64,000 nt of DNA from Haploplasma axanthum (GTDB taxonomy: Bacteria; Bacillota_I; Bacilli_A; Acholeplasmatales; Acholeplasmataceae), in contig NZ_LR215048.1 of assembly GCF_900660745.1 (NCBI RefSeq), positions 620,001 to 684,000 of the forward strand, given 5' to 3'. The notes beneath the pieces were generated by a model. It ran no database searches. It was not told the DNA's origin and saw nothing but the letters and a program-made list of their open reading frames with translations. How positions within the stretch are numbered: position 1 is the stretch's first letter; the number at the start of each line of letters is the position of its first letter. Positions 49,185 through 59,154 of the stretch are shown here, in pieces. The translations under genes were made by a program, and so were the position numbers.

Positions 49185-49222
49185 CTTTATGTGAAAAAAA
49201 AGCTAAAAATACGAAAAAACAC

Positions 49223-49250
49223 GAAAACTGATAACGTTTTCATCTATAAT
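49223..49250 (+). promoter_or_regulatory. Operator-like repeat and promoter before anmK
   Basis: TGATAACGTTTTCA (49229-49242) matches the cre consensus at 13 of 14 positions. It is also the right half of GAAAAC-N7-GTTTTC (49223-49241). TATAAT follows at 49245-49250, so the site covers the spacer between -35 and -10, a place for repression. It could bind CcpA or the RpiR-type regulator encoded just upstream. Confidence 0.6.
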
Positions 49251-49269
49251 AAATTGAGATGGTGATAAT

Positions 49270-50409
49270 ATGAAAAAAATTGGTGTAGGTATAATGAGTG
49301 GAACATCATTAGATGGTATTGATGTTGCAGTAGTAGAAATTAATCATTATAAAGAGAATACAAAGATAACTACAATTGCTTGTGAAACAATTTTATTCGA
49401 TTCAGAAGTTATTAATAAAATAAAGGATGTAATTGATCTTGAAAAATCAAATGTTCAAAAAATTACAAGCTTAAATTATGAATTAGCGATTGTATTTTCA
49501 AATGCAGTTATTGAAACCTTTAATAAGAATAATTTAGATATCAAAAATATAGATTTTGTTGCGAGTCATGGTCAAACAATTTGGCATCAACCTAAAAATG
49601 AAAATGGTTTTGTTAAATCAACCTTACAAATTGGAGAAGGTGCAATATTAGCAGATAGATTAAAAACTACTGTTGTTTCAAATTTCAGAGCTGCAGATAT
49701 CGCTGCTGGTGGAGAAGGTGCACCACTTGTTTCATATGTTGATAAGTTACTTTTCTATGACAAGAATAAGAATATTGCTTTACATAATTTAGGAGGGATT
49801 TCTAATTTGACTTTATTGGCAAAAAATGATTTAGTGGCTTATGATACTGGCCCTGCAAACATGATGATAGATTATGCAATGAAAAAATTATTTAATCAAG
49901 ATTATGATTATAAGGGGTTATGTGCAAGCAAAGGAAATTTAATTCCTGAAATGTATGAAGAAATTATGAATTTAAATTATTTTAAATGTCCATACCCAAA
50001 GACAACAGGAAGAGAACTTTTTGGTGATAAGTATACTGAATTATTGGTCAATAAATATTCTAAACATGATAGGTATGATATTATTAATACTTTGACTATG
50101 GTTACTATTAACAGCGTTGCAAATGAATATAAAAAGTTAATTGATAAATATGGAAGACTTGATGAAATTATCTTTTCTGGTGGTGGAGCACATAATGAGT
50201 TTGTGATTCTAAATATAAAAAAACGTTTAGTCAATGCGCGTGTTTCACTTATAGATGAATATGGAATATCGAGCGATTATAAAGAAGCAATTGCATTTGC
50301 AATATTAGGAAATGAAACATTACACAAATTTCCATCAAATGATATTAAAGCAACTGGTGCAAAAAAAAGAAGTATTTTAGGGCAAATAAATTATTATTAT
50401 GAGGAGTGA
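49270..50409 (+). CDS. anmK: Anhydro-N-acetylmuramic acid kinase
   Basis: AnmK converts 1,6-anhydro-MurNAc, the end group left by lytic transglycosylases, to MurNAc-6-phosphate using ATP. The 379-residue protein is of normal length. It begins MKKIGVGIMSGTSLDGIDVA and has VASHGQTIWHQP, AADIAAGGEGAPLVSYVD, NLGGISNLTLL, AYDTGPANMMID and FSGGGAHNEF, all conserved in the family. GAGATGGTG precedes the ATG. It is the first gene of a tightly packed run of five (to 59100). The etherase MurQ, needed to go on to GlcNAc-6P, is not in this window. Confidence 0.96.
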   Translation: MKKIGVGIMSGTSLDGIDVAVVEINHYKENTKITTIACETILFDSEVINKIKDVIDLEKSNVQKITSLNYELAIVFSNAVIETFNKNNLDIKNIDFVASHGQTIWHQPKNENGFVKSTLQIGEGAILADRLKTTVVSNFRAADIAAGGEGAPLVSYVDKLLFYDKNKNIALHNLGGISNLTLLAKNDLVAYDTGPANMMIDYAMKKLFNQDYDYKGLCASKGNLIPEMYEEIMNLNYFKCPYPKTTGRELFGDKYTELLVNKYSKHDRYDIINTLTMVTINSVANEYKKLIDKYGRLDEIIFSGGGAHNEFVILNIKKRLVNARVSLIDEYGISSDYKEAIAFAILGNETLHKFPSNDIKATGAKKRSILGQINYYYEE

Positions 50410-50414
50410 AATTT

Positions 50415-51623
50415 ATGAAACTTTTTTATTATAAAAAACCAACAGAACCAATCAATTATTTTGATAGTAATGAACAAGTAATAATTCCTGAAAAATATCA
50501 CGAAAAGAAAGTAAGAGCATTTTGGGTATCAAATGTTGTTAATATTGATTTTCCAGTTTTAAAAGATTATAAAGAGTATAAAGATAAGATTAATGAAATG
50601 TTTAAAATAGCAAAAGAGTTTAATATTAATACTATTTTTTATCAAGTTAGACCTATGAATGATGCATTCTACGAATCAAAACTAAATCCATATAGTAGAT
50701 ATTTAACTGGGGAAGAGGGATTAAAACCTAGCTTTGATGTTTTTGAATATATCATAAAAAAAGCAAAAGAACATAAAATTGCAATTCATGCATGGTGTAA
50801 TCCATATAGAGTATCAATGAAGTTAGATATAAATAAGAATGAATATTTGAAGACACTTGATGATTTGAATTTTGCAAAAAAGAATCCAAATTTGGTTATA
50901 ACTGATAGTAATAATCAATTAATTCTAAATCCTGCACGGGAAGAAGTTAAAAAATTTATAATTGAATCTATGTTAGAAATAATTGATAAATATGATGTAG
51001 ATGGAATTCATTTTGATGACTATTTTTATCCTTATTCTTCTCTAAGTGCTCATGATAATGATCTAAATGATTATGAAGAAGCAAAGAATGATTATTCTAC
51101 AATTGCAGATTTTAGAAGATATCATATATCGGATATAATAAGAAGATTAAATGAAAAAATTAAAAAACGTGATAAAAATATAATGTTTGGAATTTCGCCT
51201 TTTGGTATTTGGAGAAGTAAACAAAATGATGAGAGGGGATCTAATACAGCTGCTAATACTAGTCAAAGTTATGATACACAATATGCAGATTCATACAATT
51301 GGATCAAAAATGGATATATTGATTATATTGTTCCACAACTTTATTGGGAATTTGGTCATCCGGTTGCACCATATGCTGATTTAGTAGATTGGTGGACGAA
51401 TATAATTAAAGATACAAAAGTTAAGTTATATATAGGGCATGCACTTTATCGACTTGGAAATGAAGGAGAATTTGAGAATCCAATAGAAATAGTCAATCAA
51501 ATAAAGTATGCAAATAAGTATAAAGAAGTAAATGGAAATGTCTTTTTTACATATCATACATTTAAAGAGATTGAGAATAAAAAAGGTGTTTTAGAAGTAA
51601 AGAAATTATTAAAGGGAGAATAG
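50415..51623 (+). CDS. Cytoplasmic GHL10 (DUF187) glycosidase-like protein
   Basis: The 402-residue protein is a single GHL10 domain (YngK-related glycoside hydrolase-like family) with no signal peptide or membrane segment. Motifs are VRAFWVSNVVNIDFP, FYQVRPMNDAFYESKLNPYS, IHAWCNPYRVS, DGIHFDDYFYPYS with D201 and D202, FGISPFGIWRSK and VPQLYWEFGHP. The acidic pair in HFDDYFY is the probable catalytic region. The ATG at 50415 follows GAGGAGTG by seven bases, just after the anmK stop. It resembles the second GHL10 domain of the next protein more than the first. Its position suggests it acts on imported fragments to feed AnmK; that is inference. Confidence 0.85.
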   Translation: MKLFYYKKPTEPINYFDSNEQVIIPEKYHEKKVRAFWVSNVVNIDFPVLKDYKEYKDKINEMFKIAKEFNINTIFYQVRPMNDAFYESKLNPYSRYLTGEEGLKPSFDVFEYIIKKAKEHKIAIHAWCNPYRVSMKLDINKNEYLKTLDDLNFAKKNPNLVITDSNNQLILNPAREEVKKFIIESMLEIIDKYDVDGIHFDDYFYPYSSLSAHDNDLNDYEEAKNDYSTIADFRRYHISDIIRRLNEKIKKRDKNIMFGISPFGIWRSKQNDERGSNTAANTSQSYDTQYADSYNWIKNGYIDYIVPQLYWEFGHPVAPYADLVDWWTNIIKDTKVKLYIGHALYRLGNEGEFENPIEIVNQIKYANKYKEVNGNVFFTYHTFKEIENKKGVLEVKKLLKGE

Positions 51624-51624
51624 A

Positions 51625-54600
51625 ATGAAAAAAATATCAAAGTTAATAATGGTTTTTATGGTGTTAGTAATGTTAACAAGTATTTTATCGCTTAACATAC
51701 ATGCAAATGAAAATATGATTCAACTTGAAATAGGAACATCTAAAATAACATATGCTGATAATACGCCTGTTATGGTTCCAAATAACTATATAGAAAAAGA
51801 TAAAGAATTTAGAGGTGTTTGGATAGCAACTGTTTGGAATATTGATATGCCAGCAACAGCTAAAGATATTGAATTGTATAAAGCAGCATATAGGGAAAAA
51901 CTTGATTTAGCACTAAGTTACAATTTTAATGCGATATTATTTCAAGTAAGAGGGATGAATGACATATATTATGAATCTGAATACGCAGCTTTTTCAAAAT
52001 CTTTAACCGGTAATGAAGGAGAAAATCCTGGTTGGGATGTTATGCAGTTCTTAATTGATGAAACACACAGTCGAGGAATGGAATTTCATGCATGGATGAA
52101 CCCTTATAGAGTTGTTAGTTCTGGAGAATTTAATCCTTCATTATTACATCAAGATAATTTTGCTAGACAAAGACCGGATTTAGTTATAAAAAGCGGTGAT
52201 GCACATATTTTAAATCCAGGTGAACCAGAAGTTCAAGAATATATAAAAGATGTTGTTAGTGAGTTGTTTGTAAAGTATCCAAGTGTTGATGGAATCCATT
52301 TTGATGATTATTTTTATTTTGGAGGTAATGCTGAAGATCAATTAACATATACAAAATATGGAAGTCAATATTTAACAATCCAAGATTTTAGAAGAGATAG
52401 TATTAATAAAATGATTAAAAGTATTTATGAAGAAGTAAAGAACTTTAATTTAATAAATAGTAAAAATGCAAAGTTTGGAATATCGCCATCTGGTATATAT
52501 AAGAACAAGACAGCAAGTCAACCAGACGGATCAAATACTGGGGGTCAAGAACATTATAATTCGCATTTTATTGATACAAAAAAATGGATTGAAGAAGGAT
52601 GGTTAGATTATGTTACACCACAAATATATTGGCAATTTTCAAATACGCTTGCTCCATACGCAGAAGTTGTTAAGTGGTGGGTTGATGCTGTAAAAGATAC
52701 AAACGTTGATTTAATCATAGGACATTCAGTCTCCGAAGGAACATGGAATTCATATGAACGTGCGGCACAAGTTCTTTTTAACTCGCAGTTTGAAGAAATA
52801 AAAGGATCGATATTTTATTCATTAAGAAATATTGATTCTATTGGACGATTTGAATATATTAAAAACAACTTTTGGAAAAATAGCATTCCAACCAATTATG
52901 CTAATAGTAATTTAGATGTTCCAAATTATCAAGTTATAGGAGAAAAAAATGAAGATGGAACATATAAAACTAGTGTCTTAATTGAATTTAGTTCTAACTA
53001 TGAGATTGAGTATAAGATAGGAAATGGCAATTGGCAAGTATATAATAGTCAAATTTTCTTGGATCATCATGGTGAAGAAAGTATATATTATAGAGCAAAA
53101 GATAACGAAAATACTAGTGTCGTTAGAAGAATAGCAATAGTCATTAATAAGAATAATAATAATCTTCCTGTCATTATAGTAAATGGAGAAAAAGAAGGAA
53201 ATGATTATGTTGGTGAAGTTGAAATAGTAATAACTGCTGAACCGAATAGTCAAATTGAATATTATATTATGAGAGGATTGGGAAGTGTTGCAGAATATAT
53301 TCCATATACGGGACCAATAAAATCAAATGTAGTATACAATCATCGTGTTTTTGCTAGAACGATTGAAGGAAATACTCCCTCAGCAGAAGTAATAAAAGAG
53401 TTTAAGATTATTGCTAAATCTTATGATGCACCAACAATCATAGTTACAGGGGATGGAATTGATCCAAATTATACTAATGCAAGAATAACGTTTGAAAGTG
53501 ACGCCCTTGAAATTCAATATCGAATTAATGGAGGAACATGGAAAACATATGTTAATGGTATTGATATTGTTAATAAAGGTGAATATTTAATTGAGGTTAG
53601 AAATAATGATGGAAAAAAAGAAGTTGTTTCTAAAAGAATTTATATTGATGAAGCAGAATTAGATGATGTAAATATAATAATTGAGGGTGTATTTAATAAT
53701 AATAAATATACAAGCTATACAGAAGTTAGTTTTAGTGAGGTAAATTCACCTAATGTTGTTATGTTTAGATATAATTATTCAAATAATTGGTCTAATTGGA
53801 TGGAATATAAAGAAAAGATAGTAGCAAAAAAGAATGGATTATATTTCTTTGAATTTTATGTTTTGAATAAGAATAACAATCAAAAAACTGAGACAATGGA
53901 AGAATATTTTAGAGTTGAAGTTGAATATGATTTACTTGTTGATAAAGTAATTAGAAATGATATTGAATTAAAAAAGATAAACGGTGAATCCATACTTTTA
54001 CCAACAGACTATATTGAAAAAGATAAGCAAATTAGAGCAATCTGGTTTTCAACAGTTAGCAATATTGATCTACCAAGAATGGGAACTGACAGTGTCGATG
54101 AATACAAAAATAGAATTATAGCAAGTTTTGATAGAATTAAAGAAACTAATCTTAATACTATTTTCTTCCAAGTTCGTCCGATGAATGATGCATTATACTA
54201 TTCAGAATACGCACCTTATTCTAGATATATAACTGGAGTAGAGGGAAAAAATCCAGGTTTTGATATTTTAGAATTTGTAATTAAAATTGCACATGAAAGA
54301 GGTATAGAGTTACATGCATGGTTAAACCCTTATCGTGTATCAAATGGTAGTGGAAGTATTGCTGCACAATTAGCATCTTTACATGATAAAAATTTTGCAA
54401 AACAAAATCCAGATTTAGTTTTAGCAGATTCAAAAGGACAATTAATTCTTAATCCAGGTGAACCAAAAGTACAAGAATATCTTGACAATGTAATAAAAGA
54501 AATAGTAACTAAATATAATGTTGATGGTATTCATTTTGATGACTACTTTTATAGCTATAGTGGAACACCAGAAGAAAATGATAGACAAACATATATTAAC

Positions 54601-55320
54601 AATAGAACAAACAATGAATCTCTTGGTGATTGGAGAAGAAGAAATGTAAATACTGTAGTACGAGATGTATCAAATATTATTAAAGAACAAAATACCTTAT
54701 TAAACAAAAAAATAAAGTTTGGTATTTCACCATTTGGAATATGGCGTAATAAATCAAATGACCCTAATGGTTCTCCAACAAATGGTCTTCAAAGCTATGA
54801 CTCACAGTATGCTGATACCAAAAAATGGATTGAAGAAGGTTGGCTAGATTATGTTACCCCACAACTATATTGGAGTTTTGATACAAAAGCTGCACCGTTT
54901 GCTGATCTAGTTGATTGGTGGTATGAGTTAACGGAGAAGAATAATGTTGGATTAATTATTGGGCAAGGATTATACAGATTAGATTCAAGTGAAGCAGCAT
55001 TTTGGAATTATGAAAATGAAATGATTGAGCAATTAAGGTTTTTAAGTAGTTATGAAAATTTATTAGGAACATCATTCTTTACATACACGACAATTACAAA
55101 AACGAATGTTAAAGGAATTACTACAACACTTGATTTCTTAAAAAACTATTATTGGAAAACAACTGCTGATTTCCCATGGGAAACTAATATATCAACAATA
55201 GATTCTAATAAAAATAATAAAAAAATACTTATTATAAGTATTGCTGGTGGAGTATTTATTTTAGCAATTACCACAATAACTATTATTTTAGTTAGAGTTA
55301 AGAGAAAAGAAAATGTTTAA
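51625..55320 (+). CDS. Membrane-anchored protein with two GHL10 glycosidase-like domains
   Basis: The 1231-residue protein has a signal peptide (cleavage near IHA-NE, residue 27), GHL10 domain 1 (about 52-420), a beta-rich linker of Ig-like or chitobiase-C-like repeats (about 425-770), GHL10 domain 2 (about 790-1175), and a C-terminal membrane segment (about 1198-1225) with a basic tail VRVKRKENV. It would face outside, fixed to the membrane. Both domains keep GIHFDDYFY (D227/D228, D972/D973) and PQIYW/PQLYW. Domain 1 has diverged at GISPSGIYKNK, where domain 2 has GISPFGIWRNK. It starts one base after the previous stop and overlaps the next gene by eight bases. The substrate is probably peptidoglycan glycan, judged from neighbours. 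Confidence 0.85.
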   Translation: MKKISKLIMVFMVLVMLTSILSLNIHANENMIQLEIGTSKITYADNTPVMVPNNYIEKDKEFRGVWIATVWNIDMPATAKDIELYKAAYREKLDLALSYNFNAILFQVRGMNDIYYESEYAAFSKSLTGNEGENPGWDVMQFLIDETHSRGMEFHAWMNPYRVVSSGEFNPSLLHQDNFARQRPDLVIKSGDAHILNPGEPEVQEYIKDVVSELFVKYPSVDGIHFDDYFYFGGNAEDQLTYTKYGSQYLTIQDFRRDSINKMIKSIYEEVKNFNLINSKNAKFGISPSGIYKNKTASQPDGSNTGGQEHYNSHFIDTKKWIEEGWLDYVTPQIYWQFSNTLAPYAEVVKWWVDAVKDTNVDLIIGHSVSEGTWNSYERAAQVLFNSQFEEIKGSIFYSLRNIDSIGRFEYIKNNFWKNSIPTNYANSNLDVPNYQVIGEKNEDGTYKTSVLIEFSSNYEIEYKIGNGNWQVYNSQIFLDHHGEESIYYRAKDNENTSVVRRIAIVINKNNNNLPVIIVNGEKEGNDYVGEVEIVITAEPNSQIEYYIMRGLGSVAEYIPYTGPIKSNVVYNHRVFARTIEGNTPSAEVIKEFKIIAKSYDAPTIIVTGDGIDPNYTNARITFESDALEIQYRINGGTWKTYVNGIDIVNKGEYLIEVRNNDGKKEVVSKRIYIDEAELDDVNIIIEGVFNNNKYTSYTEVSFSEVNSPNVVMFRYNYSNNWSNWMEYKEKIVAKKNGLYFFEFYVLNKNNNQKTETMEEYFRVEVEYDLLVDKVIRNDIELKKINGESILLPTDYIEKDKQIRAIWFSTVSNIDLPRMGTDSVDEYKNRIIASFDRIKETNLNTIFFQVRPMNDALYYSEYAPYSRYITGVEGKNPGFDILEFVIKIAHERGIELHAWLNPYRVSNGSGSIAAQLASLHDKNFAKQNPDLVLADSKGQLILNPGEPKVQEYLDNVIKEIVTKYNVDGIHFDDYFYSYSGTPEENDRQTYINNRTNNESLGDWRRRNVNTVVRDVSNIIKEQNTLLNKKIKFGISPFGIWRNKSNDPNGSPTNGLQSYDSQYADTKKWIEEGWLDYVTPQLYWSFDTKAAPFADLVDWWYELTEKNNVGLIIGQGLYRLDSSEAAFWNYENEMIEQLRFLSSYENLLGTSFFTYTTITKTNVKGITTTLDFLKNYYWKTTADFPWETNISTIDSNKNNKKILIISIAGGVFILAITTITIILVRVKRKENV

Positions 55321-56329
55321 TAAAATTAAAGATATTTTAAATGATGGAATAGAAAATGGGGATTTTCCAGGTGGAAACTTTTGCTTGATAGAAAATAATC
55401 GAATCAAATGTGCTTATTTGGGATATAAGAAAATAGTTCCTAAAAAAGAGAAGTTAGTATCAAATGAAATATATGATATAGCATCATTATCAAAGATTAT
55501 AGTAACAACTACCTTGATTTTTAGATTGATTGAAAGAAACATGATTACATTAAAAACACAAGTTAAAGATATATTAAAAGAATATTTACATGATACAACG
55601 ATATTAGAATTGTTGTTGCACACATCAGGACTAGCACCTGTGGTTCAAAACAGCTATGAAATTAAAACTAAAGAAGAATTGATTAATCAAATATATTGTG
55701 AAAAAATGACGTATGAGCCATTTAGCAAAATAGTTTATTCAGATACTGGGTATATATTACTTGGATTTATTATAGAAAGAGTTGTAGGAGATACAATAGA
55801 TAAAATTGCAGAAAAAGAAATTTTTGTGCCTTTGAAAATGACTAAAACATCATATTTTCCAATCAAAGAATTATGCGCTCCAACCGAATTGGTTGAAGAT
55901 ACATTATTGCAAGGAATTGTTCATGATGAAAGAGGAAGAATCCTTGGTGGTTTAAGTGGTCATGCTGGAGTTTTTTCAACTGCTGAAGACATAAGTAAAT
56001 ATATACTTAGTATACTTAATGATGATTTAGTTATGTCAAATAAAAATAAAGAACTTATTTTTGATACAACATTAATATCAAAAAACATGCAAGATGAGAT
56101 AGTATCTAGAACATTGGGATATCAAAAATTTTCATTCTTACCAGAGCATTACAATGATTTAATAACACATACTGGATTTACTGGTTGTAATATGTGGATT
56201 GATAGAAATGAAAAAAGAGGGTTTGTATTACTGACAAATGCAATTCATCCAAAAAGAGAAAATAATAATATTTTTAAATATAGAATGAAAATATTGAATT
56301 TATTTTATAAGGAGGAGGTTAAAAAATGA
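55313..56329 (+). CDS. Beta-lactamase-fold serine hydrolase, cytoplasmic
   Basis: The 338-residue protein belongs to the class C beta-lactamase/penicillin-binding-like family. The SXXK motif is S58-L-S-K61 (DIASLSKIIVTTT), the Tyr motif is Y142-S-D (KIVYSDTGYILLG), and HTG is at 286-288 (ITHTGFTGCNMW). It lacks a signal peptide. In B. subtilis a protein of this fold (YbbE/AmiE) is reported as a MurNAc-L-Ala amidase in a muropeptide-recovery cluster. The genomic company here makes a similar role plausible, but esterase or peptidase activity cannot be excluded. It overlaps its neighbours at both ends (8 and 4 bases), so it is translationally coupled. Confidence 0.85.
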   Translation: MFNKIKDILNDGIENGDFPGGNFCLIENNRIKCAYLGYKKIVPKKEKLVSNEIYDIASLSKIIVTTTLIFRLIERNMITLKTQVKDILKEYLHDTTILELLLHTSGLAPVVQNSYEIKTKEELINQIYCEKMTYEPFSKIVYSDTGYILLGFIIERVVGDTIDKIAEKEIFVPLKMTKTSYFPIKELCAPTELVEDTLLQGIVHDERGRILGGLSGHAGVFSTAEDISKYILSILNDDLVMSNKNKELIFDTTLISKNMQDEIVSRTLGYQKFSFLPEHYNDLITHTGFTGCNMWIDRNEKRGFVLLTNAIHPKRENNNIFKYRMKILNLFYKEEVKK

Positions 56330-59100
56330 AAAAAATAGTTTTAAGTATTGGGATTTTAGTATTCTTTTCGATTTTATTAGTTGGTTGTTCTAAGGATAAA
56401 ATTGAAATTAAGTTAAAAAGTGACAGTGTCCAAATTAAAGTTGGTGAAGAGAAAAACGTTGAGTTTACAACAAGTGATGAATTAGGACTTAACTTTGAAA
56501 GTGGTGATGAAACTGTTTTAACAGTTAATGAAAGTGGAGTATTCAAAGGAATTAAGAAAGGGAAGACCTTTATTAAAATTACATCTAAATCAAACTTGAA
56601 GAAAACAGTAAAACTTGATGTTGAAGTATATGAAGGGGAAATTGAAATTTTATTAGTGCTAAAAAGAATGGGTTTAGGAATAGATACTTCTAAAAAAATC
56701 GATTTAACTACGAATGATCCATTAGGACTTATTTATGAAACATCTGATGAAACAATTGTAACAGTAAACTCCGAAGGTGAAGTAAAAGGAATAAAACAAG
56801 GAAGAGCGATTATAACTATACTATCTAAATCTGATTCAAAAGTTAAAGAAAGTATTGAAGTCTTAGTAACTGAAGAAGTTGCAGTTAAACAAGGTGCAAA
56901 AGCTAATGATGAGTTAGTAATTAATGATAAAAAATATATATATGGTGAAAATCTTTTTGCTACTATTAATGATGCTGTAAATACTATTTCCAGTGGAATA
57001 ATTATTGTTGATACAGGTGCATATAAAGAAAACATTACTTTTGAATCAGACTTTGAATTAATTTCAAATGGAAAAGTTACTTTAGAGGGAGAGTTCAAAG
57101 GGAATAATATTTCACTTAGATTTAAAGGATTTACTTTTGTTGGAAATACAAATATAAAACTTGATAATAAGTCAGAATTTATTTTTGAAGAAAATGAGGT
57201 TAGTGTTGATAAAGATTTTATTATAATGAACAACTCTAGTCAAATAAAGATTGTATCAAATAATATTGAAGCAAAAAACAGTACTGCAATAACTATTAAT
57301 GATTTTGATGTACAAGGAGATTATTTGATAGAAGATAATGTAATTACAGATAGTCAAATTGCAATTTTAATAAAAGCGATTGATAAACTGGAAAGAAAAG
57401 CAAATATAAAATTATATAGAAATAAAATTGACAATGTTAATACAGCTTTTGATGTTGATTTAGGAAATAAGAATAAAACAGGTAATTACATTGCATATGG
57501 AAGATTTAATGAAGTAACTAACTATGATGTAGCAATTAACAATCGCACTGAAGATAAATTTGAATGGACACTAAATTATTGGGGTAATACAGCATTAGAT
57601 ATGTCCAAATTTATCAATGTTGATAATACAATGCTTAGAGAACCGTATAAAAATGCAATTGATATTCTTAGTAAAAAAGATTATAAACCGAATGTTCCCG
57701 TTAAAGTAATCATTGAGAACCCAATTGGAAGAATTGAATTAGGTGAAAGTTACAAGTTTGATGTAATAACAATTCCATATACTGCAAGTAAAACAACAAG
57801 ATGGGTTGTATCTAAGCAAGGATTGATTGAAGCATCAGCAACAACAAATACATTCAATCCGATTCAAAGTGGTGAGTTAAATATAAAAATCTCATCAGCT
57901 GCTAATTCTAATATATTTGATACGGTTGATTTGATAGTTACAACTGATCCAGGGATACATTTAACACCATCAATTGATAAACAAGATATTCTTGTTGGTG
58001 ATGATTTTACACTTACAGCTGAACCATTCCCGTATAATTATGCAAATAAACAAGTCAAATTTATATCATCAGATGAAAATATTGCTACAGTTGATGAGGG
58101 AAAAGTAAATGTTATTGGTGCTGGTGACTTTAGTATAACTGTAAAATTGCTTGATGATAAATCAGTATTTGAAATAATAGAATTTACAAGTTATGATGAG
58201 TTGGATGATAATAATATCATAGATTTTCTAGTGAAAAGGCAAATGTTATACTCAAAAATTAGATCATTTCAAGTATTTGGAACTAGTCATAATTTTACTT
58301 CAACACACTATGATAGTGTATCAAGACTTACTTACGGAGAGATAAAAAGAAACACAGATATGATCATTCCTGTTACAGCAGATCTACGACCAGGAACAAA
58401 AAAGAATTCTAATATTAAAGAAGAGTATAAGTTTAATGATGATAATGTTGTTTGGATTGTAATGCATGAAACAGGAAGCACATCAACAGCTTCTGGGGCT
58501 TATTCACATGCTAAGTATTTAATGACACAAGCGACAACAGGGGTTCAAAGAGTTGCTTCATGGCATGCAACAATTGATAGTAAAGAATTATATCAACATA
58601 TACCTTTTGATGAAGTTGCTTATCATGCTGGAGATGGTAGTGTACTTCCTGGTATGAGTAGTACATATCTTGGTGGTGGAAATAGAAATGGAATTGGAAT
58701 TGAAATGGCAGTGAATGATGACGGCAATATTATGAAAACATGGCAACGTGCTGCAAAATTTGCCGCTGAGTTATTAGTTCAATATAATTTACCAACAACA
58801 CAAATTTCATATCATCAAGATTTTAGTGGAAAACTTTGCCCACAATCTATGATTAGAGCAGATTTACAAGGATTATTTGAAGAATTTGTTGAAAATGAAT
58901 ATGAGTTGTTAAAAAGATTTCCAAATGTAAAAAGTATTGAATTAGTATCAAGTAATGAAGAATACCTTGAAAATACTGGGGTTATTGTTAAGAATCCAAA
59001 TAAGACAATGACAATTGAGTATGATCTTATTATTAAGTTTGATAATGATACTGAGATGATTAAAACATTTAAAACTTATTTACCAGGTATGTGGAAATAA
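56326..59100 (+). CDS. Large lipoprotein with Ig-like, beta-helix and peptidoglycan amidase domains
   Basis: The 924-residue protein has a lipoprotein signal ending LLVGC (C21). Two BIG2-type Ig-like domains follow (about 25-100 and 105-185, e.g. VNESGVFKGIKKGKTFIKI). After them come a beta-helix region resembling pectate-lyase-like repeats (about 205-400) and further Ig-like parts (about 465-640). The C-terminal part is an Amidase_2/PGRP-type N-acetylmuramoyl-L-alanine amidase (about 700-865). Zinc ligands are in place: H714 (IVMHETGS), H830 and C838 (YHQDFSGKLCP), with catalytic K836. It would cut peptide stems from peptidoglycan at the outer face of the membrane. GGAGGAGG precedes the ATG, which overlaps the previous stop. 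Confidence 0.9.
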   Translation: MKKIVLSIGILVFFSILLVGCSKDKIEIKLKSDSVQIKVGEEKNVEFTTSDELGLNFESGDETVLTVNESGVFKGIKKGKTFIKITSKSNLKKTVKLDVEVYEGEIEILLVLKRMGLGIDTSKKIDLTTNDPLGLIYETSDETIVTVNSEGEVKGIKQGRAIITILSKSDSKVKESIEVLVTEEVAVKQGAKANDELVINDKKYIYGENLFATINDAVNTISSGIIIVDTGAYKENITFESDFELISNGKVTLEGEFKGNNISLRFKGFTFVGNTNIKLDNKSEFIFEENEVSVDKDFIIMNNSSQIKIVSNNIEAKNSTAITINDFDVQGDYLIEDNVITDSQIAILIKAIDKLERKANIKLYRNKIDNVNTAFDVDLGNKNKTGNYIAYGRFNEVTNYDVAINNRTEDKFEWTLNYWGNTALDMSKFINVDNTMLREPYKNAIDILSKKDYKPNVPVKVIIENPIGRIELGESYKFDVITIPYTASKTTRWVVSKQGLIEASATTNTFNPIQSGELNIKISSAANSNIFDTVDLIVTTDPGIHLTPSIDKQDILVGDDFTLTAEPFPYNYANKQVKFISSDENIATVDEGKVNVIGAGDFSITVKLLDDKSVFEIIEFTSYDELDDNNIIDFLVKRQMLYSKIRSFQVFGTSHNFTSTHYDSVSRLTYGEIKRNTDMIIPVTADLRPGTKKNSNIKEEYKFNDDNVVWIVMHETGSTSTASGAYSHAKYLMTQATTGVQRVASWHATIDSKELYQHIPFDEVAYHAGDGSVLPGMSSTYLGGGNRNGIGIEMAVNDDGNIMKTWQRAAKFAAELLVQYNLPTTQISYHQDFSGKLCPQSMIRADLQGLFEEFVENEYELLKRFPNVKSIELVSSNEEYLENTGVIVKNPNKTMTIEYDLIIKFDNDTEMIKTFKTYLPGMWK

Positions 59101-59154
59101 TTGAAAGTTTTTTTTAGAAGTTGAAAAAAAAAACAAAAGAGTTGAAAAGAATTA

